Under the pieces are notes generated by a model that did not search any database, was not told the origin of the DNA, and worked only from the letters and a program-made list of their open reading frames with translations. 11,722 nucleotides of DNA, from positions 1 to 11,722 of the forward strand of contig JAZSRJ010000054.1 in assembly GCA_045538425.1 (NCBI GenBank), read 5' to 3'. The position numbers and the translations under genes were made by a program. This DNA comes from CALVJJ01 sp045538425 (lineage in GTDB: Bacteria > Bacillota > Clostridia > Christensenellales > UBA1242). This document shows positions 7,874 through 11,722 of the stretch, piece by piece. Within the stretch, counting starts at the first letter, position 1, and every line of letters begins with the position of its first letter.

Positions 7874-7905
7874 AAAAAAGACCAACCTATCCAGGTCAGT
7901 CTTTT
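7874..7905 (-). terminator. Intrinsic terminator of dinB, overlapping its stop codon
   Basis: A 12-bp stem (7894-7905 with 7876-7887, including two G-U pairs) has a 6-nt loop and is followed by six U residues on the minus strand. The TGA stop (7898-7896) lies inside the stem. The last codons of dinB therefore double as terminator sequence. Confidence 0.9.
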
Positions 7906-9155
7906 GATGATTTTCCTCTTAAAAAAGAGATGGGATGAATGATGTGTTGTCCCTCATCCATATCAATACTTTCTAATTCCTCATCTCCTACTACACTTGC
8001 TTGCTTAATAATATGATTACCAAACTTCTTTCGCAAAGATTCTACAGCAACCTCTAGTCTCTCTCTTTTATGAACTTTCTCCATATCATCAAAAATAGTC
8101 CCCTGATGAGATGGTTCGCAAAACTTTAATGCCCTTACCCCCAAAGCCCGTACAGTATGTCTCCAATCATAATGTTCTCGAAACAATGTTTTGACAGCTT
8201 CAAAAAGATCTTTTGCTAGATCAGTTGGAGAAAATAATTGCACTTGCCTATCAAAAGAAGATAAGGTGTTGTCTTTTACCCAAAGTTGCACTTCTTTTGC
8301 ATACAACCCTTTTTGTCTCATTCGATGAGCAACATGCTCGGCTAGTTGATAAAGAACTTGATCAACTTCTTCCACTGTCTTTAGATCTCGTGGACAAGTA
8401 AGCGAATTGCCTACACTTTTAACTTGTTCTTTATGAGTTGTAAGTTGAACTTCTTGAGTATCCTCTCCACAAGCAAATTGCTTTAGCATAACACCATTTT
8501 TTCCAACAAGTGATTGTAACAATTTCTCATCAGCTTTCGCCAAATCTCCAATGGTAAAAATACGATATTTTTGAAATTTTTGATAAGTTGCTTTTCCCAC
8601 ATAAAGGAGATTGTCTACACTCAACCCCCATACTTTTTCTTGATAATTATCTGGAGTGATGACTGTTACCGCATTTGGTTTTTTTAAGTCGCTACCAAGT
8701 TTTGCAAAGACTTTGTTGTAACTAACCCCAATACTCACTGTCAAACCTAACTCTGCAACAATTCGACTGCGAATGGTATGCGCCAATGCTTCAGCTTCTT
8801 GAAAATTGTGTACAACACCTGTTACATCCAACCACGCTTCATCAATCCCAAACGACTCCACCCGATCAGTATATTCTCGGTAGATATCTTTAACCATTTT
8901 AGATAATTTTTGATAGCGATCAAAATGCACGTCTACACACACCAATTCTTCACCACAACAATTACGTGCTTCCCATAAAGTAAATCCTGTTTTTACCCCT
9001 TTTTTCTTTGCAATTTCGTTCTTAGAAAGTACAATCCCATGTCGTTTTTCTTCATCCCCCACAACTACCACAGGTTGATTGCGAATAGATGGATCATATA
9101 GACACTCACAACTAGCATAAAAATTATTGAGATCAGAATGAAAAATATAACGCAT
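7896..9155 (-). CDS. dinB: DNA polymerase IV, Y-family translesion polymerase
   Basis: This 419-residue protein copies past damaged template bases with low fidelity and acts with the sliding clamp at stalled forks. Catalytic acidic residues are visible: Asp8 in SDLNNFYASCE, and Asp105-Glu106 in ESFGIDEAWLDVTG. Tyr13 is the expected steric gate against ribonucleotides. The palm segment VSIGVSYNKVFAKLGSD (140-156) and the K-P-N-A motif (159-162) are typical. The helix-hairpin-helix thumb lies around 170-235, and the little finger at about 243-345. QGTIF (351-355), followed by DD and a K-R-E-x-L-E helix, fits the family's clamp-binding tail. Length is slightly above usual because of a C-terminal extension. 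The start is the ATG at 9153-9155 with GAGGT (9164-9160) close upstream. An in-frame GTG at 9170 lacks a ribosome binding site. Its own promoter and LexA box indicate SOS control as a single-gene unit. Confidence 0.96.
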   Translation of the reverse strand: MRYIFHSDLNNFYASCECLYDPSIRNQPVVVVGDEEKRHGIVLSKNEIAKKKGVKTGFTLWEARNCCGEELVCVDVHFDRYQKLSKMVKDIYREYTDRVESFGIDEAWLDVTGVVHNFQEAEALAHTIRSRIVAELGLTVSIGVSYNKVFAKLGSDLKKPNAVTVITPDNYQEKVWGLSVDNLLYVGKATYQKFQKYRIFTIGDLAKADEKLLQSLVGKNGVMLKQFACGEDTQEVQLTTHKEQVKSVGNSLTCPRDLKTVEEVDQVLYQLAEHVAHRMRQKGLYAKEVQLWVKDNTLSSFDRQVQLFSPTDLAKDLFEAVKTLFREHYDWRHTVRALGVRALKFCEPSHQGTIFDDMEKVHKRERLEVAVESLRKKFGNHIIKQASVVGDEELESIDMDEGQHIIHPISFLRGKSSKD

Positions 9156-9177
9156 ATCTACCTCAAACACATTAACT

Positions 9178-9193
9178 TAGAACATTTGTTCTA
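9178..9193. promoter_or_regulatory. LexA (DinR) operator, SOS box of dinB
   Basis: The near-perfect 16-bp dyad TAGAACATTTGTTCTA contains GAAC-N4-GTTC, the core of the Gram-positive LexA box. It lies at about +1 to +14 relative to the predicted dinB start, just after the -10 box, so bound LexA would block initiation or early elongation. This predicts a canonical LexA elsewhere in the genome. Confidence 0.85.
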
Positions 9194-9198
9194 TTGTT

Positions 9199-9227
9199 AT
9201 TTTACAACATCCAAACATAATTGTCAA
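9199..9227 (-). promoter_or_regulatory. Sigma-A-type promoter of dinB
   Basis: TTGACA (9227-9222) and TAAAAT (9204-9199) on the minus strand are separated by 17 bp. The -35 box is perfect and abuts the U-tract of the upstream gene's terminator. The predicted start is near 9192, giving a leader of about 37 nt. Confidence 0.88.
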
Positions 9228-9228
9228 C

Positions 9229-9256
9229 AAAAAAGTTGACGTATATGCGTCAACTT
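9229..9256 (-). terminator. Intrinsic terminator of the antiporter-kinase operon
   Basis: A 9-bp stem (AAGTTGACG, 9256-9248 with 9241-9233) with a 6-nt loop runs into six U residues (9234-9229). It overlaps the kinase stop codon at 9257-9255. It ends one base before the dinB -35 box, so the two units are packed without spare sequence. Confidence 0.87.
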
Positions 9257-10169
9257 AGTCTTTATCTATAAACTCCCACATAAGTGTAGTATCTGGCAAT
9301 AATGTTTTTTCCATTTCGTGACTACATCTAATAAGATCAATGAATGGTAAATCATCTTCAATCTCTGGATTATCTTCTACCAATTGCAAAAATTGTTCAC
9401 GATAAAGAGCCAATTCGTAAGTATGTGTGGTATTAATCTTAAAATCTACACTATCTTTATATGGATTGATAAAATTATCTTCCCCTTCACAAACATTAAC
9501 CCAAGATTCAATGGTTGTTTGTGGAGATTTTCCACGCCTTACTACGTCTCTTACCATACGACGAACCAATCTCAATTCTCTTGGTTGCAAAACATATTGA
9601 TCATAACGGAACCCACTAATAGCACTTGCATACACCTTAAAAAAAGCATCAGTTCCCAAATGTTTTGTTAGTTCTGGATTGATAACATGTAATCCTTCAA
9701 AAATAATAATAGTATTGTCATTAATCTCTAATGTTTTTGCATTATCTTGATTGATTCCTGTTAGAAAATCATAAATTGGAAATCCTGCTTTTTTCTCTTT
9801 CCAAAGAGTAGAAAAACATCTTTCCATTTGTTTTAAGTTAAGAGATCTAATACTATCATAATCCTTCATGCCATTTGGTAAAAGTGGTGTATCTTTTCGA
9901 TTCCAGAAGAAGTCATCCATACTCACGGTTACCACTTCATATCCTCTTTCTTCTAGTATCCCCTTCAACAATTTTGCAGAAGTTGTTTTTCCTGCACAAG
10001 ATGGTCCTGAAAGCAAAACAACTTTCACATGATCTCTTTCAATAATACGACTAGCAAGTTCTGACAACTGACTGCGATATCGGTCTTCTGCACGTCTAAC
10101 AACATGATAAAATTGTTTTTCCAAATTTTCATTAATGACCTTTAGGTCCAAATATTCTACTTCACTCAT
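9255..10169 (-). CDS. Uridine kinase-like P-loop kinase
   Basis: This 304-residue cytoplasmic kinase belongs to the uridine kinase/phosphoribulokinase group, which transfers the ATP gamma-phosphate to uridine or cytidine-type nucleosides. Visible motifs are the Walker A GPSCAGKTT (55-63), MDDFF (84-88, with the acidic residues that usually bind Mg and substrate), PIYDF (131-135) and the strand IIIFEGLHV (154-162). The lid-like region is RRMVRDVVRRGKSP (203-216). GPS-x-AGKTT is the form seen in Firmicutes 'nucleoside kinase' proteins, which usually carry an N-terminal TGS (threonyl-tRNA-synthetase-like) domain. Here only about 45 residues precede the P-loop, so that domain is absent. The exact nucleoside cannot be read from sequence. 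The ATG has AGAGG 5 nt upstream and lies 9 bp after the antiporter stop, so the two are probably co-transcribed. Confidence 0.88.
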   Translation of the reverse strand: MSEVEYLDLKVINENLEKQFYHVVRRAEDRYRSQLSELASRIIERDHVKVVLLSGPSCAGKTTSAKLLKGILEERGYEVVTVSMDDFFWNRKDTPLLPNGMKDYDSIRSLNLKQMERCFSTLWKEKKAGFPIYDFLTGINQDNAKTLEINDNTIIIFEGLHVINPELTKHLGTDAFFKVYASAISGFRYDQYVLQPRELRLVRRMVRDVVRRGKSPQTTIESWVNVCEGEDNFINPYKDSVDFKINTTHTYELALYREQFLQLVEDNPEIEDDLPFIDLIRCSHEMEKTLLPDTTLMWEFIDKD

Positions 10170-10178
10170 AATTCCTCT

Positions 10179-11159
10179 CTAAAGATTAGGCATAATCAAG
10201 AATAATGCGTACGTCACAATTGGTACAATACACAATACCATTGATATTAATTTTGTGCTAAAATTTTGTTTGTTTATCCATGATTTGATAACCAACAATA
10301 CACTAAATGACACAGCACTCACTAGGCCACCAAATAATAAATATTTTGCCTCCAAACTATTATGATATATTGGCGCTTTATAATTCATAAAATCTGCTAA
10401 CGCCAAAATAACAAAATTGAAGGTATTGCTCCCCAAAATATTGGAGATACCTGCTTCATGATTTCCCATTTTAATCAAATTGGCTGTGGACACCACTTCA
10501 GGAAGTGAAGTAGCTACACCAAGCAATACAGCGCCCGCCAATGTCTTGCCAAGTCCCAAAATATCAGCCAAACTATCTGACAAATAGGTAATGACAATAC
10601 TTGCTGCCACCAACAATACACTAGCAATGACAAATCGGATAATAATTTGTTGTTTACTAAGTTCTACTGTCTTGTCTTTATCCTTATCAGTATCTCCTGC
10701 AATGAACTTAATGGAGATCAAATACACAAGCATAATGACAATGGATAGAGCATTGATTCCCCAGAATAACAATTGATGTTTTGCAAGAGTAGCATAGACT
10801 CCAACCCCATACAAACCCACCAAAACTAATCCTGTCCAAATTAAAGATTTGTTCGTTTTTTCTTTTGCAAACGAACGAAAGAAAATAAGTAAGATCAGTC
10901 CAAGGACTGCCGCGTTAAAAATATCACTCCCTAGCACATTGCCAAGAACCAATTCACTTTGTCCCAAAAACAAAACAGCGGATATGGAGGTAAACAATTC
11001 TGGAAGACTCGTAACAGCCGCTAAAAACACACCCCCAATCAGTGCGCCAGACAACTTTGTGATTCTATCCAACATATCCACATATTGTGACAATTTGATG
11101 GATAAGAACACAACCAAACACGCAAGTGCCAAATAAGATAATACAATTACAACTGGCAT
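10179..11159 (-). CDS. Calcium/sodium antiporter family (CaCA, YrbG-like) membrane protein
   Basis: This 326-residue polytopic protein has about ten hydrophobic segments and the two inverted alpha repeats that define the cation/Ca2+ exchanger superfamily. Alpha-1 spans about 40-82 (AAVTSLPEL, then GNVLGSDIFN). Alpha-2 spans about 206-249 (GVATSLPEV, then SNILGSNTFN). The glutamates in both TSLPE motifs (Glu54, Glu221) are the expected ion ligands. A short acidic cytosolic loop (about 155-166, D/K-rich) joins the halves. Length fits bacterial YrbG-type proteins, which exchange Ca2+ for Na+ or H+. Ion specificity is inferred from the family. The start is ATG after AAGGGG about 8 nt upstream. 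It is the first gene of an operon with the uridine-kinase-like gene, and no functional link between the two is obvious. Confidence 0.92.
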   Translation of the reverse strand: MPVVIVLSYLALACLVVFLSIKLSQYVDMLDRITKLSGALIGGVFLAAVTSLPELFTSISAVLFLGQSELVLGNVLGSDIFNAAVLGLILLIFFRSFAKEKTNKSLIWTGLVLVGLYGVGVYATLAKHQLLFWGINALSIVIMLVYLISIKFIAGDTDKDKDKTVELSKQQIIIRFVIASVLLVAASIVITYLSDSLADILGLGKTLAGAVLLGVATSLPEVVSTANLIKMGNHEAGISNILGSNTFNFVILALADFMNYKAPIYHNSLEAKYLLFGGLVSAVSFSVLLVIKSWINKQNFSTKLISMVLCIVPIVTYALFLIMPNL

Positions 11160-11189
11160 ACTGTTTTCCCCTTACTTCATCATAAAATT

Positions 11190-11219
11190 ATTGTACTAAA
11201 ATAACAACAACTTCGTCAA
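11190..11219 (-). promoter_or_regulatory. Promoter of the antiporter-kinase operon
   Basis: TTGACG (11219-11214) and TACAAT (11195-11190) on the minus strand are separated by 18 bp. The -35 box begins one base after the stop of the small upstream gene. No terminator is seen before it, so read-through from that gene is also possible. Confidence 0.72.
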
Positions 11220-11453
11220 CTAATTTTTGGCTTCTACAAACCACTTTCCATCTTCTTCATATAAAAACGTTGTAGTCCCACTAATCACAATAGTATATCT
11301 CATCCCTACACCACCTACTTTGATGCTGACTCCCGGTCGCACATCTAGTATTTTATCTATCTCATATCGTTGTCCACGAAAGACAAGATGCTGTGGAATA
11401 CATCTTCCCTCTATTGTATACAAAACATATACTTCTACATATTCTTTTTTCAT
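11220..11453 (-). CDS. Small conserved-looking hypothetical protein, 77 residues
   Basis: The protein is short and beta-rich, with no signal peptide or membrane segment, so it is probably cytoplasmic. It starts MKKEYVEVYVLYTIEGRCIPQ and contains FRGQRYEIDKILDVR (25-39), GVGMRYTIVISG (48-59) and FLYEEDGKWFVEA (63-75). The 'RGxRYEIDxxLDVR ... RYT ... YxExxxWFVE' layout recalls, from memory, a family of small Firmicutes proteins of unknown function. It also loosely recalls the actinobacterial DUF6504 layout, but I cannot confirm either. A small SH3-like barrel is plausible. ATG 11453-11451 is preceded by AGAGGG at 5 nt, which supports real translation. It lies between a terminator upstream and the antiporter promoter immediately downstream. 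Confidence 0.82.
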   Translation of the reverse strand: MKKEYVEVYVLYTIEGRCIPQHLVFRGQRYEIDKILDVRPGVSIKVGGVGMRYTIVISGTTTFLYEEDGKWFVEAKN

Positions 11454-11469
11454 ACATCCCTCTTAAGGT

Positions 11470-11499
11470 AGTGTATGAAATATTTTTCATTTTAGACAA
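11470..11499 (-). promoter_or_regulatory. Weak candidate promoter with internal palindrome for the 77-residue gene
   Basis: TTGTCT (11499-11494) and TACACT (11475-11470) on the minus strand are 18 bp apart, with four of six consensus bases each. The spacer contains the inverted repeat ATGAAA-N4-TTTCAT (11475-11490), which could be an operator. The -35 overlaps the U-tract end of the previous terminator. Confidence 0.4.
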
Positions 11500-11523
11500 A
11501 AAAATACGGCTTTTACACCGTAT
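11498..11523 (-). terminator. Intrinsic terminator of the partial right-end gene
   Basis: A short 6-bp stem (ATACGG, 11523-11518 with 11509-11504) has an 8-nt loop and is followed by a run of U residues on the minus strand (7 T at 11504-11498). It lies 13 bp after the TAA of the partial gene. The stem is short but the U-tract is strong. Confidence 0.75.
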
Positions 11524-11536
11524 CTTTATTGATTAT

Positions 11537-11722
11537 TTAAGCTTCTTCCTCTTCTGTTTCAATTGCTGGAGCATGTCCATCAGCAAATACACCAATCAAC
11601 TCTAGAACTGGATCACTTTTTAATGTATCCCAACGTACCAAGTATTGGTTTTCTTGTTCTGCGTCGTTCTTATAGGTATGCATGAAGTACACATTACGAC
11701 CATCAAAATCATATACAGTATC
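11537..11722 (-). CDS. C-terminal part of an unrecognised protein
   Basis: Only the last 61 codons before TAA (11539-11537) are in the window; the gene continues beyond 11722. The visible part reads TVYDFDGRNVYFMHTYKND, then QYLVRWDTLKDSDPVLEL, and ends in an acidic tail (ETEEEEA). It looks soluble and beta-strand-rich. The family is not recognised. A terminator follows it, so this is the end of its transcription unit. Confidence 0.72.
   Translation of the reverse strand, partial: DTVYDFDGRNVYFMHTYKNDAEQENQYLVRWDTLKSDPVLELIGVFADGHAPAIETEEEEA

Noticed and set aside
7896..7898. Mycoplasma-type code with TGA as tryptophan
   Set aside because: dinB ends in TGA exactly within its own terminator, and the Trp codons inspected are TGG. 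Reading through would run into the U-tract.
9156..9170. Upstream GTG start for dinB
   Set aside because: It has no ribosome binding site, and it would place the GAGGT site of the ATG start inside the coding region. MRYIFHSDLN fits the usual family start.
1..11722. CRISPR arrays, tRNA or rRNA genes
   Set aside because: No regularly spaced identical repeats and no cloverleaf or rRNA-like sequence were seen on either strand.

Overview
This is an AT-rich bacterial window in which every supportable gene lies on the minus strand, so transcription runs right to left. The low G+C, Gram-positive-type ribosome binding sites, a GAAC-N4-GTTC LexA box, U-tract terminators and Listeria-Bacteroides (InlB B-type) repeats point to Bacillota. 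An uncultured gut Bacilli/Mollicutes-like lineage is likely, but that placement is inference. Tryptophan is read from TGG where I checked, and dinB ends in TGA immediately inside its terminator. The standard bacterial code therefore fits better than the Mycoplasma code.

Right to left in transcription order: (1) 11537-11722 is the 3' end of an unrecognised gene with an acidic tail, closed by a terminator. (2) 11220-11453 is a small 77-residue hypothetical protein. (3) 10179-11159 and 9255-10169 form a two-gene operon of a calcium/sodium-antiporter-family membrane protein and a uridine-kinase-like P-loop kinase, with its own promoter and a terminator that overlaps the last stop codon. (4) 7896-9155 is a Y-family DNA polymerase IV (dinB). 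It has a near-consensus promoter and a LexA box at the expected transcription start, so it is very probably an SOS gene. (5) 6986-7726 is a REP-associated-tyrosine-transposase-like protein whose HUH histidines are replaced and which carries a C-terminal helix-turn-helix-like segment. It overlaps by 26 bp with (6) 6070-7011, a single-pass membrane protein with a basic cytoplasmic tail. (7) 88-6000 encodes a 1970-residue exported protein. It has about seven tandem modules of roughly 170-200 residues, then about six C-terminal InlB B-like repeats, and a strong terminator follows it.

The leftmost block (5-7) is the most unusual part. A transposase relative that looks catalytically dead is translationally coupled to a membrane protein. 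The end of that protein's ectodomain resembles part of the first module of the giant surface protein beside it. Two non-coding elements, each made of repeats 31 bp apart (about three helical turns), flank this block: a direct repeat upstream of the operon promoter and a pair of identical 10-bp palindromes before the giant gene. A working hypothesis is a cell-surface system with a domesticated-transposase regulator. The sequence does not prove that the parts act together.
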